This document shows positions 44,030-52,799 of a stretch of 64,000 nt of DNA, in pieces. The notes under the pieces are model-generated. The model did no database searches, was not told where the DNA came from, and saw only the letters and a list, made by a program, of their open reading frames with translations. Source of the DNA: an uncultured Parabacteroides sp. (GTDB taxonomy: Bacteria > Bacteroidota > Bacteroidia > Bacteroidales > Tannerellaceae); the NCBI RefSeq assembly GCF_947855115.1, contig NZ_CANTZW010000015.1, positions 46,484 to 110,483 on the forward strand, given 5' to 3'. Both the position numbers and the translations under genes were made by a program. Numbering within the stretch: position 1 is the first letter of the stretch; each line of letters opens with the position of its first letter.

Positions 44030-46348
44030 ATGAGAAAAATAACCGTTATCATAGCCTTGCTCCTTGTCATCACCCAGATTACCTCCGCTCAGAAAGTGGG
44101 GTTGGTACTAAGTGGTGGAGGAGCCAAAGGAGCGGCACACATCGGAGTGATCAAGGCGCTGGAAGAAAACGATATACCGATCGACTACATCACCGGCACC
44201 TCCATCGGGGCGATTATCGGTAGCTTATACGCCATGGGATACTCACCCGATGAGATGCTAGAGCTGATACTTTCCAAAGAGTTCTCCTATTGGCAAACAG
44301 GGACGGTCGAAGAGCAATACGCCTATTATTTCAAGGAGCCTTACCCTACCCCGGAATTCGCCCATTTCTCCATCGACATGTCCGATTCCCTACAGATCAA
44401 GGCTAGTTTCCTGCCGCAAAGCCTGATCAATCCCATACAGATGAATCAGGCGTTCATGGCTTTGTTCTCACAAGCCACGGCAAAGGCGGGATGGAATTTC
44501 GACAACCTTTTTGTACCTTTCCGCTGCGTAGCCTCGGATATATACACCAAAAAGCCGATCGTCTTCAAGAACGGAGATCTGGGAGACGCCGTGCGTGCCT
44601 CCATGACTTTCCCGTTCTTCTTCCAGCCGATATGGAAAGACAGCATTCCTTTATTCGACGGAGGTATCTACGACAATTTCCCGGTAGGTCCGATGAAAGA
44701 CGCGTTCCATCCGGATTTCATTTTCGGATCGACGGTATCGGGAGGAAACAAAAAGCCCTCGGAGAATCCCTACAACCAGATCGAGACCATGATCATGCAA
44801 AAGACCGACTATGAGGTACCAGAGGAAGACGGCATGATGATCAAGTTCAGTTTCCCTACCGTCTCCTTGCTGGATTTCCAGAAAGGCAAGGAACTTATGG
44901 ATATCGGCTATAGACGTACCCTCTCGATGATCGATTCCATCAAGCAACGGGTTCCCCGGGAAGTCCCTTTAGAAGAGGTTACCCAAAGAAGGAAAGCTTA
45001 TAAGGAGAACCTTCCCCCGCTGATCTTCCGCAATATTTACGTGACAGGCGTATCCGAGGCACAACGCAAATATATAGAGGCCCAACTGCATCGGGATATC
45101 AACAACGAGTTCTCCATGGAAGAGTTCAAGCGCGCTTACTTCAAGATGCTGACCTATTCCAAGATCAAGGAGATCTTGCCTCACGCCGTTTATAACCGGA
45201 AAGAGAAGAAGTTCGATCTTTACCTCGACGTGAAGATGAAAGAAGAGATCACGGTTGGCTTCGGTGGAAACGTGTCGTCTCATCAAGCGAATCAACTATA
45301 CCTAGGGTTGGGGTATCAATACCTCGGACGGTTCGCCGCCGACGTGAACTCGAACTTTCAGGTGGGCAACTCCTTTAGCGGTGTCATGTTAAGCGGGCGA
45401 ATGTACTTGCAAACACAGATCCCTACTTACTTAAACTGGCAAGGAGTCTTCTCGGACAAGAGATACTCGGAAAGCCAATCCCTCTTTTATGAAGACGTGG
45501 TGCCTGCCATGATCAAGCAGAAAGAACTGTACATGAAACTAAAATTAGGTTTCCCCTTCCTCAATCACGCGAAAGCGGAGATCGGGTTCGCCTACGGCCG
45601 GTTGAACGATTTCTACCTGCAAAGCACCACGATACCGTTTCCGAACGCCTCCTTCGACCATAGCTGGTACGATCTGTTCAGCGGTTCGCTAAGTCTTGAG
45701 CAAAACTCACTCAACACCAAGCAATATCCGATAAGCGGAAAACAGCAATTCCTAATCGCCCAATACGTAACCGGCACGGAGAAATATACCCCATCTCCTA
45801 CTTCCGCGACCACGGAAGAACCGATCGGACGCAAGGTACATAGCTGGTTGCAACTGAAAGGACGCTGGAACCAATACCAAACGCTGAGCGACCGCTTTAA
45901 CCTGGGTTACCTGGCGGAAATGGTCATATCCAGCAAGAACCTGATGAATAACTATACGGCCAGTGTATTGCAAGCCCCGGCGTTTACCCCGACCCCGCAC
46001 AGCGAGATCGTGTTCAACGAGGCATTCCGGGCGAACCAATATGTGGCAGTCGGGCTTTCCCCGATCTTGAAATTAAGCAAGCTCCTGCACTTCCGGCTGG
46101 ATTTGTATGGTTTCGCCCCGCTCTACGAGATACAAAAGACAGTGCCGGAAAACAACCCGTATGTCGGAATCCCGCATTACGGCAAGTTCTTGCGCTCGTT
46201 TAACTACATGGGCGAAGCAGCGGTCGTATTACAATTGCCATTCTTATGTATCAGTCTGTACGCCAACGGATACAGCTATCCGAAGGAGAATTTCAATTTT
46301 GGATTGAACATTGGTTACCTGATCTTCAATCCAAAAATGTTAGATTAA
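44030..46348 (+). CDS. Patatin-like phospholipase fused to an outer-membrane barrel
   Basis: 772 residues with a signal peptide (to about residue 20). Patatin domain follows at once: oxyanion loop SGGGAKGAAH, nucleophile S58 in GTSIG and D210 in FDGGIYDNF, giving the Ser-Asp dyad. After a POTRA-like segment (IYVTGVSEAQRKYIEAQL) the C-terminal ~380 residues are amphipathic strands ending in a hydrophobic final strand, like BamA/Omp85. This is the patatin-barrel design of type Vd autotransporters such as PlpD, so the lipase may be displayed or released. Confidence 0.88.
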   Translation: MRKITVIIALLLVITQITSAQKVGLVLSGGGAKGAAHIGVIKALEENDIPIDYITGTSIGAIIGSLYAMGYSPDEMLELILSKEFSYWQTGTVEEQYAYYFKEPYPTPEFAHFSIDMSDSLQIKASFLPQSLINPIQMNQAFMALFSQATAKAGWNFDNLFVPFRCVASDIYTKKPIVFKNGDLGDAVRASMTFPFFFQPIWKDSIPLFDGGIYDNFPVGPMKDAFHPDFIFGSTVSGGNKKPSENPYNQIETMIMQKTDYEVPEEDGMMIKFSFPTVSLLDFQKGKELMDIGYRRTLSMIDSIKQRVPREVPLEEVTQRRKAYKENLPPLIFRNIYVTGVSEAQRKYIEAQLHRDINNEFSMEEFKRAYFKMLTYSKIKEILPHAVYNRKEKKFDLYLDVKMKEEITVGFGGNVSSHQANQLYLGLGYQYLGRFAADVNSNFQVGNSFSGVMLSGRMYLQTQIPTYLNWQGVFSDKRYSESQSLFYEDVVPAMIKQKELYMKLKLGFPFLNHAKAEIGFAYGRLNDFYLQSTTIPFPNASFDHSWYDLFSGSLSLEQNSLNTKQYPISGKQQFLIAQYVTGTEKYTPSPTSATTEEPIGRKVHSWLQLKGRWNQYQTLSDRFNLGYLAEMVISSKNLMNNYTASVLQAPAFTPTPHSEIVFNEAFRANQYVAVGLSPILKLSKLLHFRLDLYGFAPLYEIQKTVPENNPYVGIPHYGKFLRSFNYMGEAAVVLQLPFLCISLYANGYSYPKENFNFGLNIGYLIFNPKMLD

Positions 46349-46372
46349 ATTCATAAAAAAGTAGCCGAAACG

Positions 46373-46403
46373 TTTGCATATTTAAAACAAAAACGTACCT
46401 TTG
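46373..46403 (+). promoter_or_regulatory. Promoter of the tRNA-Arg cluster
   Basis: TTTG (46373-46376), 19-base spacer, TACCTTTG (46396-46403): an exact match to the Bacteroidetes consensus. Confidence 0.85.
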
Positions 46404-46424
46404 CACTCGCAATCACGAAATAAT

Positions 46425-46498
46425 GGCCGCGTAGCTCAACTGAATAGAGTAGCTGACTACGGATCAGCCGGTTACAGGTTTGAATCCTGTCGCGGTCA
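46425..46498 (+). tRNA. tRNA-Arg(ACG), copy 1
   Basis: Complete cloverleaf: acceptor GGCCGCG/CGCGGTC (with one G-T pair), D arm GCTC...GAGT, anticodon loop CTACGGA (anticodon ACG), T arm ACAGG/CCTGT. The bases after the discriminator A are CCA, which is absent in the other two copies and may be chance. Confidence 0.97.
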
Positions 46499-46527
46499 CC
46501 ATTTGAAGATCGCATAGAATATATATT

Positions 46528-46601
46528 GGCTCCTTAGCTCAACTGAATAGAGCATCTGACTACGGATCAGAAGGTTAAAGGTTTGAATCCTTTAGGAGTC
46601 A
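46528..46601 (+). tRNA. tRNA-Arg(ACG), copy 2
   Basis: Acceptor GGCTCCT/AGGAGTC, anticodon stem TCTGA/TCAGA around CTACGGA, T arm AAAGG/CCTTT. No encoded CCA. Confidence 0.97.
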
Positions 46602-46629
46602 CTTAAATATTCAGAATCATTTGCAGACT

Positions 46630-46703
46630 GGCTCGCTAGCTCAACTGAATAGAGCATCTGACTACGGATCAGAAGGTTATAGGTTTGAATCCTATGCGAG
46701 TCA
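46630..46703 (+). tRNA. tRNA-Arg(ACG), copy 3
   Basis: Acceptor GGCTCGC/GCGAGTC, same anticodon arm as copy 2, T arm ATAGG/CCTAT. No encoded CCA. Confidence 0.97.
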
Positions 46704-46708
46704 CTTTA

Positions 46709-46761
46709 AAGATCCTTATTTCATCCGGTATCCTTGGAAACGGTGAGATAAGGATCTTTTT
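46709..46761 (+). terminator. Terminator of the tRNA cluster
   Basis: AAGATCCTTATTTCA pairs with TGAGATAAGGATCTT (one wobble) and is followed by TTT. Confidence 0.88.
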
Positions 46762-46791
46762 CATCTCTCCCACTCAACCTATAGAAAAGCC

Positions 46792-46877
46792 TTACACGAC
46801 CTGTAGCGTGAGCTTACACTATGGGTAACGCAAGCTCACGCTACAGGTATCGACGGCCCTCGCTACAGGTCGTGTAA
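46792..46877. repeat. 22-bp-pitch array D with nested inverted repeats (GTAGCG/CGCTAC)
   Basis: Four 22-base units start at 46794, 46816, 46838 and 46860; for example CTACAGGT recurs at 46841 and 46863. Superimposed are two perfect inverted repeats that share the left arm: CCTGTAGCGTGAGCTT (46800-46815) with 46832-46847, and TTACACGACCTGTAGCG (46792-46808) with 46861-46877. Only one pairing can form at a time. The words overlap those of array B. Confidence 0.9.
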
Positions 46878-46960
46878 TCGCACATGAATATAAGTTGCGT
46901 AATCCACGGTATTTTTCATTGATAATCATATATTTCTGCCGGATATGCCATTATTATTCA

Positions 46961-46968
46961 TATATTCG
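46961..46968 (+). promoter_or_regulatory. -7-like box for nrfA
   Basis: TATATTCG, one base from TAnnTTTG, 37 bases before the proposed TTG start at 47006 and downstream of the alternative ATG at 46895. Confidence 0.45.
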
Positions 46969-47005
46969 CAACCAATACAAAAACTCAAGATTAAAAGGTA
47001 AACAG

Positions 47006-48469
47006 TTGAAAGCATCCTATAAAATCTCTATAGCCATAAGTCTAATCGTCATCATCGCGTTAGCGATCCTACGAACCACGGTTGCCGGGCAAGACAATAT
47101 CAACTTCATCGACGATACCGACGATGACAAGCCGGCAGATCAACGAAACAACGCCCCTATAGGCCTCCGTTACTCCAATGAGTACCAGAGTTGGAGACAG
47201 ACCTCGGACACGACTTTCCGCAGCTTATACAACGGCAACCAACAAGCCGACATCTTGGCCGAACACCCCGGAATGGTCATATTATGGGCGGGATACGCTT
47301 TCTCCAAAGATTATTTAAGCCCCAGAGGACATATGCATGCCATAGATGATCTATACAAAAGCCTACGGACCGGCGCACCCATGAGCCCGACAAGCGGTCC
47401 ACAACCAGCCGCATGCTGGGCTTGCAAAAGCCCGGATATACCCCGTTTATTAACGACCACCGATGCTAATACCCTCTATAAGAAGACATGGGCAGAGCTA
47501 GGACGAGAGATCGTGAATCCTATCGGATGCGCGGACTGCCACGATCCGGAGAGCATGGGCCTGCGTGTCACCCGTTCTTTCTTAAGAAACGCATATGAAC
47601 GCAAGGGGCTACGCATGGAAGACGCGACCGAGCAAGAGATGCGCTCGCTGGTATGCGCCCAGTGCCACGCCGAATATTATTTCCAGGGAGAAGACCATGT
47701 ATTGACCTTGCCTTGGGAACAAGGTTATACGGTAGAAAAGATAGAAGCCTATTACGATAGCATAAACTTCACCGATTTCACCCATAAATTGAGCCGGGCA
47801 CATTTGATAAAGGCGCAACATCCGGACTTCGAGTTATTCCAGGCAGGCATCCACGGACAAAGGGGTGTTTCTTGCGGAGAATGCCATATGCCCGTTATCG
47901 GGAAAAACAAGAACCGATACAGCAATCATCATGTCGAGAGCCCGTTGGCGATGATAGACCGTACTTGCCAAACCTGCCATCGGGAAAGCGAGGAGACCTT
48001 GCGCAAAGATGTGTATGAACGGCAAAACAAAGTCTACGCCATACGCATGCGTGTGGAAGAAGAATTGACAAAAGCTCATATAGAAGCCAAATTCGCCTGG
48101 GACAAAGGCGCCACGGAGTATCAAATGAAAAACGTATTGAAACTGATTCGGCAGGCACAATGGCGTTGGGACTTCGCCGTAGCCTCACATGGGGCGGCTT
48201 TCCATGCCCCTCAAGAGGTCTGCCGTATCTTGGGCAGCGGACTCGATAAGGCTACCCAAGCCCGTATCCAAATCATGAAGGTATTAACGCAACTAGGCTA
48301 TACCGAAGATGTTCCGATGCCGGATATCTCCACGAAAGCGAAAGCCCAGCAATATATCGGGCTTAATATGGAGGCCGAGCGACGGGCCAAGCAAAAGTTC
48401 CTGGAAACCGTCGTTCCGCGATGGAAGGAAGAAGCGAGGACCAACAAACGTTTCATCGAAGGCAATTAA
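47006..48469 (+). CDS. nrfA: Ammonia-forming cytochrome c nitrite reductase, orphan
   Basis: Periplasmic pentahaem enzyme reducing nitrite to ammonium with six electrons. All five haem motifs are read in the NrfA order: the catalytic CWACK (C137-K141 from this start), then CADCH, CAQCH, CGECH and CQTCH. A signal-anchor (ISIAISLIVIIALAIL) follows the start. I favour the TTG at 47006 (487 residues): the ATG at 46895 adds an unlike 37 residues and lies before the only promoter-like box. No nrfH, which normally anchors NrfA and passes electrons from quinol, is adjacent, nor are cytochrome c assembly genes. Confidence 0.9.
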   Translation: MKASYKISIAISLIVIIALAILRTTVAGQDNINFIDDTDDDKPADQRNNAPIGLRYSNEYQSWRQTSDTTFRSLYNGNQQADILAEHPGMVILWAGYAFSKDYLSPRGHMHAIDDLYKSLRTGAPMSPTSGPQPAACWACKSPDIPRLLTTTDANTLYKKTWAELGREIVNPIGCADCHDPESMGLRVTRSFLRNAYERKGLRMEDATEQEMRSLVCAQCHAEYYFQGEDHVLTLPWEQGYTVEKIEAYYDSINFTDFTHKLSRAHLIKAQHPDFELFQAGIHGQRGVSCGECHMPVIGKNKNRYSNHHVESPLAMIDRTCQTCHRESEETLRKDVYERQNKVYAIRMRVEEELTKAHIEAKFAWDKGATEYQMKNVLKLIRQAQWRWDFAVASHGAAFHAPQEVCRILGSGLDKATQARIQIMKVLTQLGYTEDVPMPDISTKAKAQQYIGLNMEAERRAKQKFLETVVPRWKEEARTNKRFIEGN

Positions 48470-50781
48470 GCCCTTTCCTTAAGCTTTAATCCCGGGGTAT
48501 AAGGTAACGAGACCGTAAACTTACTACCCACGCCAACCTCTGATTCCAGCGATATGTTTCCTTGAAACGCATGGACGATACTTTGGCAGATCGCCAGCCC
48601 TAAACCTGTACCTTGAGCGAATTCATCCAATTTCTGGAAACGCTCGAATACCTTTTCCTTTTTATCACTAGGAATGCCTTTCCCCGTATCTTCCACGGAA
48701 ATAAGGATCGATTTACCATCCGCGCTAAGCTCGTATCCAACCTCGATATATCCCTTTGTAGTGAATTTCACCGCGTTATTAATGAAATTCGTGCAGACCT
48801 GTGTCAACCGGAAATGATCCGAACGGATGATAAGAGGCTCGTGAGGTATCTTTATCTTTAATTCCACCCCCTCCGGCATCATCAATTGATGCGTATGGAA
48901 GATGTCTCCCATCAATTTGCTCAGGTCGAGGTTCTCGTAAGAGAAAGACATGCTACCGGATTCTATACGCGATAAATCCAATATATCGTTGATCAACTTA
49001 AGCAAGAGGTCGCTGTTTTTAGTTATCAGATCTATAAATACCTCCTTTTCCCCCGGCTCCAAAGGCATATCCGAGTTGAGCAACTGGGAGAAACCCACGA
49101 TCGCGTTCAGAGGCGTACGTATCTCATGACTCATATTCGCCAAGAAGACCGATTTCATACGATCGGACTCCTCCGCTTTCCGGAGCGTGGATATAAGGTT
49201 GTTTTCCGTATCTTTTATCCGCTGGATACTCAAGCATAAACCACTCACCTCAACGGAACCATCGTTGGAAACCGAATCGTCCTCGTTCTTATTCTGGGCG
49301 TAACGGAATTCCCACCATTCATATCCTTTCTTATTAAAGTCGCAACGTCGTTGGGTCACTTTCCGCGACAAAAAGCCTGTATCCAGCAGATCCCGGTACT
49401 GAAGGAAATCTCCTAGCTCTCCCGGGTGTATGGCATTCTGAAACTCCTCGATGCTCATCGGCGAACGGGAAATGCCTAAATAATGATAGAACCTATTATC
49501 GAACTCGAAAATCCCTTTGCTATACCGGAAAGCGAAAATATTACCGCTATCCAAGGCAAAAGAAAGAAACATTTTCTCCTTTTTCAATTTCTCCTGCGCA
49601 TCCTTCTTATGCAAAGCCTCCTGTATATACCGCTTTCTTTGGTAACTGAAAAGCAGAAACAACAAGACTACCAGAATAAAACCGGAACACCATATATAAT
49701 ATCTATACCGAACGGTAAAGGGCATGTTAACGATAACAGCCCCTTCCGGCAATTTACCCTGATCGATACCCCAACGTTCCAACGCATCGTAATCAAACAC
49801 ATAAGCCTTGTCGCTCTCTTTGATTTGCGGGAAATCGGATGGAGACATTCCCTCTAGGATAGAGGCAACCCGATTAACGGCATCCCTTACCTCATCCTCA
49901 AATGCCGTTATATATCCCCCAACGGCACCATTTCGATTGCCGATCAACTCATTGACCACGGAAAAACACGGGAAGGCGCTAAGCTGGCCCAACGAGATCG
50001 TCATATAATCTCTCTTGGTCGCCAGATACGCCTTATTATAGTAATTCTCGCCGAATCCTTTAATCAACGCATTGGCCGATTTCGCGTTGAGCGTGCTTAT
50101 ATACATCGTATCCGGTTTTATCTTGGGTATGTCCGATATAGATATCCCGTTTTTACCGGATAAACGTACCCGGTCCAAGGAGAATATATTATTCACGGCA
50201 CAAATATCCTTAATCTGAGCATTCATATCTGCCAGCATCATATCATCCTGAAAGCTATCGTCCGAGACTCTTATGACGATGCAATTACCTATAAGTTGCC
50301 GTATCAGTTGTATGTTCCTCCTATAATCCGGCTTATCGTAAAAGCCCGTCATGTTCGGATATTTCCGGATAACCGGGATATTGGGATAACTAACTCCCAT
50401 AAACACGACCGGGACTGATCCGACGGAAGGATGCCCGCTACCGGTCAAAGCATTCAAGGCCTGATCGTCGTTGACCAGAATAATATCCGGGTTCCACGTC
50501 GATAACTCATCCAGTTTCCTGAATAATTTCTGCCGCTGTTGTTTTTCCGAATACTGCTCACAATCCAGATAAAAAGAATAGACACTTGCGTGTATCCCTT
50601 TCTTTCGCAAACCGGCCGACATGATTTCCTTCATCTTCTCATAGGCGGGAAAATGGCTCTCGTAAGACTGGATCACAAGTATACGTCTCTCCTCGGATGA
50701 CTCTGTAGAGGATTTACATGATATACAGGCAACAAAGAGAAACAGGATGGATATTATTTCAAATAAGCGCTTAGTTGGCAT
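48466..50781 (-). CDS. Sensor histidine kinase with periplasmic ABC-substrate-binding-like domain
   Basis: 771 residues. N-terminal export signal with cysteines at 18 and 21 that could be a lipid site; a ~300-residue periplasmic part with the layout of ABC_sub_bind proteins (ILVIQSYESHFPAYEKMKEIM, IILVNDDQALNAL, VPVVFMGVSYPN, GGYITAFEDEVRDAV); a membrane helix near 360-382; a PAS-like region ~405-520; HisKA with H552 (MSHEIRTPLN); HATPase (NFINNAVKFTTKG, DTGKGIP, GTGLGLAI). No receiver domain and no response regulator next door. Its end overlaps the end of nrfA by four bases (convergent). Confidence 0.9.
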   Translation of the reverse strand: MPTKRLFEIISILFLFVACISCKSSTESSEERRILVIQSYESHFPAYEKMKEIMSAGLRKKGIHASVYSFYLDCEQYSEKQQRQKLFRKLDELSTWNPDIILVNDDQALNALTGSGHPSVGSVPVVFMGVSYPNIPVIRKYPNMTGFYDKPDYRRNIQLIRQLIGNCIVIRVSDDSFQDDMMLADMNAQIKDICAVNNIFSLDRVRLSGKNGISISDIPKIKPDTMYISTLNAKSANALIKGFGENYYNKAYLATKRDYMTISLGQLSAFPCFSVVNELIGNRNGAVGGYITAFEDEVRDAVNRVASILEGMSPSDFPQIKESDKAYVFDYDALERWGIDQGKLPEGAVIVNMPFTVRYRYYIWCSGFILVVLLFLLFSYQRKRYIQEALHKKDAQEKLKKEKMFLSFALDSGNIFAFRYSKGIFEFDNRFYHYLGISRSPMSIEEFQNAIHPGELGDFLQYRDLLDTGFLSRKVTQRRCDFNKKGYEWWEFRYAQNKNEDDSVSNDGSVEVSGLCLSIQRIKDTENNLISTLRKAEESDRMKSVFLANMSHEIRTPLNAIVGFSQLLNSDMPLEPGEKEVFIDLITKNSDLLLKLINDILDLSRIESGSMSFSYENLDLSKLMGDIFHTHQLMMPEGVELKIKIPHEPLIIRSDHFRLTQVCTNFINNAVKFTTKGYIEVGYELSADGKSILISVEDTGKGIPSDKKEKVFERFQKLDEFAQGTGLGLAICQSIVHAFQGNISLESEVGVGSKFTVSLPYTPGLKLKERA

Positions 50782-50835
50782 ACCGCTCCATTAAGGTGTT
50801 TTTCTATGACATTACAAAACTAGAAATTTATTTCG

Positions 50836-50843
50836 TACATTTG
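50836..50843 (+). promoter_or_regulatory. -7 box for the AlaX-like gene
   Basis: TACATTTG, 36 bases before the ATG at 50880. Confidence 0.6.
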
Positions 50844-50879
50844 GCCTTATTTCACGAATATAATTAAAGTATTGAGTTA

Positions 50880-51341
50880 ATGGAACATGAAATCCAACTA
50901 AACGAGCACAACAAGCAGGAATATCCCCCTATGCACACGGCGGAGCATATCTTAAACCAGACGATGGTACGGATGTTCGGATGCCCCAGGTCTAAGAATG
51001 CCCATATAGAACGTAAGAAATCCAAATGCGATTATCTATTAGCGGAAGAGCCGAGTGCGGAGGTAATGGCCGAGGTAGAGAAAAAAATAAACGAGGTAAT
51101 CGACCGGCATCTGCCCGTAACCATCGAGTTTATGCCGAAAGAAAAAGCCGGCGATATCGTAGATTTAAGTAAATTGCCCGCCGATGCCAGCGATACGCTA
51201 CGCATCGTACGCATAGGCGACTACGACGCTTGCGCATGCATCGGGGCGCACGTGGCGAATACATCCGAGATCGGACATTTCAAACTGTTGAATTACGACT
51301 ACACCGACGGAAGATTACGGCTACGCTTCAAATTGGTGTAA
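50880..51341 (+). CDS. AlaX-like tRNA-editing domain protein
   Basis: 153-residue stand-alone version of the second additional domain of threonyl/alanyl-tRNA synthetases. The zinc/active-site motifs are present: H19-x3-H23 (HTAEH) and C120-x3-H124 (CIGAH). By family it should hydrolyse mischarged tRNA, classically Ser-tRNA(Ala), in the cytoplasm; the exact substrate is uncertain for this short form. Located 98 bases before pgk, with separate promoters. Confidence 0.88.
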   Translation: MEHEIQLNEHNKQEYPPMHTAEHILNQTMVRMFGCPRSKNAHIERKKSKCDYLLAEEPSAEVMAEVEKKINEVIDRHLPVTIEFMPKEKAGDIVDLSKLPADASDTLRIVRIGDYDACACIGAHVANTSEIGHFKLLNYDYTDGRLRLRFKLV

Positions 51342-51383
51342 AAATTAAAGCAAGCGCAAACAATCAAATAAAAATATTTTATG

Positions 51384-51391
51384 TAAGTTTG
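51384..51391 (+). promoter_or_regulatory. -7 box for pgk
   Basis: TAAGTTTG matches TAnnTTTG, giving a leader of about 45 bases before the ATG at 51440. Confidence 0.6.
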
Positions 51392-51439
51392 CAAACGATT
51401 AAAAGAACATTTTAATACAGACATTAAATACAATAGTTT

Positions 51440-52711
51440 ATGCAAACAATTGACAATTTCAATTTTGCCGGAAAAAAGGCATTTGTAAGAGTTGACTTTA
51501 ACGTTCCATTGGACGAAAACTTCAACATCACTGACGACACTCGTATGCGTGCCGCTCTTCCTACATTAAAGAAGATCTTAGCTGATGGTGGTAGCGTAAT
51601 TATCGGTTCTCACCTAGGCCGTCCGAAAGGCGTTACTGATAAGTTCTCTTTGAAGCACATATTGAAGCACCTTTCTGAGTTATTGGGTGTAGATGTTCAG
51701 TTTGCAAACGACTGTATTGGCGAAGAAGCTGGCGCTAAGGCTGCCGCTTTGCAACCGGGCGAAGCTTTGTTGCTTGAGAACCTTCGTTTCTACGCCGAGG
51801 AAGAAGGCAAACCAAGAGGTTTGGCTGAAGACGCTTCCGACGAGGAGAAGAAGGCTGCCAAGAAAGCCGTTAAAGAAAGCCAGAAAGAGTTCACGAAGAG
51901 ATTGGCTTCTTACGCTGACTGCTATGTAAACGACGCGTTCGGTACCGCTCACCGTGCTCACGCTTCTACGGCTTTGATCGCTGACTACTTCGATACGGAC
52001 AACAAGATGTTCGGTTATTTGATGGAGAAGGAAGTTAAGGCTGTCGATAAGGTAATGAACGACATCCAACGCCCGTTCACCGCTATCATGGGTGGTTCCA
52101 AGGTTTCTTCTAAGATCGAGATCATCGAGAACCTGTTGAACAAGGTAGATAACTTGATCATCACGGGTGGTATGACTTATACTTTCACGAAAGCGCAAGG
52201 CGGTAAGATCGGTAAGTCTATCTGCGAGGATGATAAGCTGGATCTTGCTCTTGACTTGATGAAAAAAGCGAAAGAGAAAGGCGTAAACTTGGTATTGGCT
52301 GTAGACGCTAAGATCGCCGATGATTTCAGCAACGACGCTAAGACTGATTTCGCTCCGGTTAACGAGATTCCCGATAATTGGGAAGGTCTTGACATAGGCC
52401 CGAAGACAGAGGCTATCTACGCCGACGTTATCAAGAATTCAAAGACAATCCTTTGGAACGGTCCTACGGGTGTATTCGAGTTCGATAACTTCACACACGG
52501 ATCTCGTACGGTTGGCGAGGCTATCGTTGAGGCTACAAAGAACGGCGCTTTCTCTTTGGTAGGTGGCGGCGACTCTGTTGCTTGCGTTAACAAATTCGGT
52601 TTGGCTAACGGTGTATCTTACGTTTCTACAGGTGGTGGCGCTCTTCTTGAGGCTATCGAAGGTAAGGTTCTTCCGGGTATCGCGGCGGTAAAAGGCGAAG
52701 CATATAAATAA
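51440..52711 (+). CDS. pgk: Phosphoglycerate kinase
   Basis: Glycolytic transfer of phosphate from 1,3-bisphosphoglycerate to ADP; cytoplasmic. 423 residues. Signatures: [60 protein letters not shown] and [13 protein letters not shown]. An insert of acidic and lysine residues ([22 protein letters not shown], about 130-151) is longer than in E. coli. Codon choice differs from neighbours (many GCT, GGT, TTG, CTT codons), typical of a very highly expressed gene. Followed by a strong terminator. Confidence 0.97.
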   Translation: MQTIDNFNFAGKKAFVRVDFNVPLDENFNITDDTRMRAALPTLKKILADGGSVIIGSHLGRPKGVTDKFSLKHILKHLSELLGVDVQFANDCIGEEAGAKAAALQPGEALLLENLRFYAEEEGKPRGLAEDASDEEKKAAKKAVKESQKEFTKRLASYADCYVNDAFGTAHRAHASTALIADYFDTDNKMFGYLMEKEVKAVDKVMNDIQRPFTAIMGGSKVSSKIEIIENLLNKVDNLIITGGMTYTFTKAQGGKIGKSICEDDKLDLALDLMKKAKEKGVNLVLAVDAKIADDFSNDAKTDFAPVNEIPDNWEGLDIGPKTEAIYADVIKNSKTILWNGPTGVFEFDNFTHGSRTVGEAIVEATKNGAFSLVGGGDSVACVNKFGLANGVSYVSTGGGALLEAIEGKVLPGIAAVKGEAYK

Positions 52712-52743
52712 AAAAAGTCGGGGCGATCGCCCCGGCTTTTTTA
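52711..52743 (+). terminator. pgk terminator
   Basis: AGTCGGGGC pairs with GCCCCGGCT over a GATC loop, followed by seven T; a run of A precedes it. Confidence 0.95.
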
Positions 52744-52745
52744 TT

Positions 52746-52799
52746 AATTGAGAATTGAGAATTAAATAAGGCTATCCTTATAATTCTCAATTCTCAATT
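52746..52799. repeat. Inverted repeat with AATTGAGAATTGAGAATTA arms
   Basis: The 19-base arm at 52746-52764 faces its exact reverse complement at 52781-52799; the right arm overlaps the last codons of pulA. Related to the repeats at 10566 and 36240. Confidence 0.88.
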
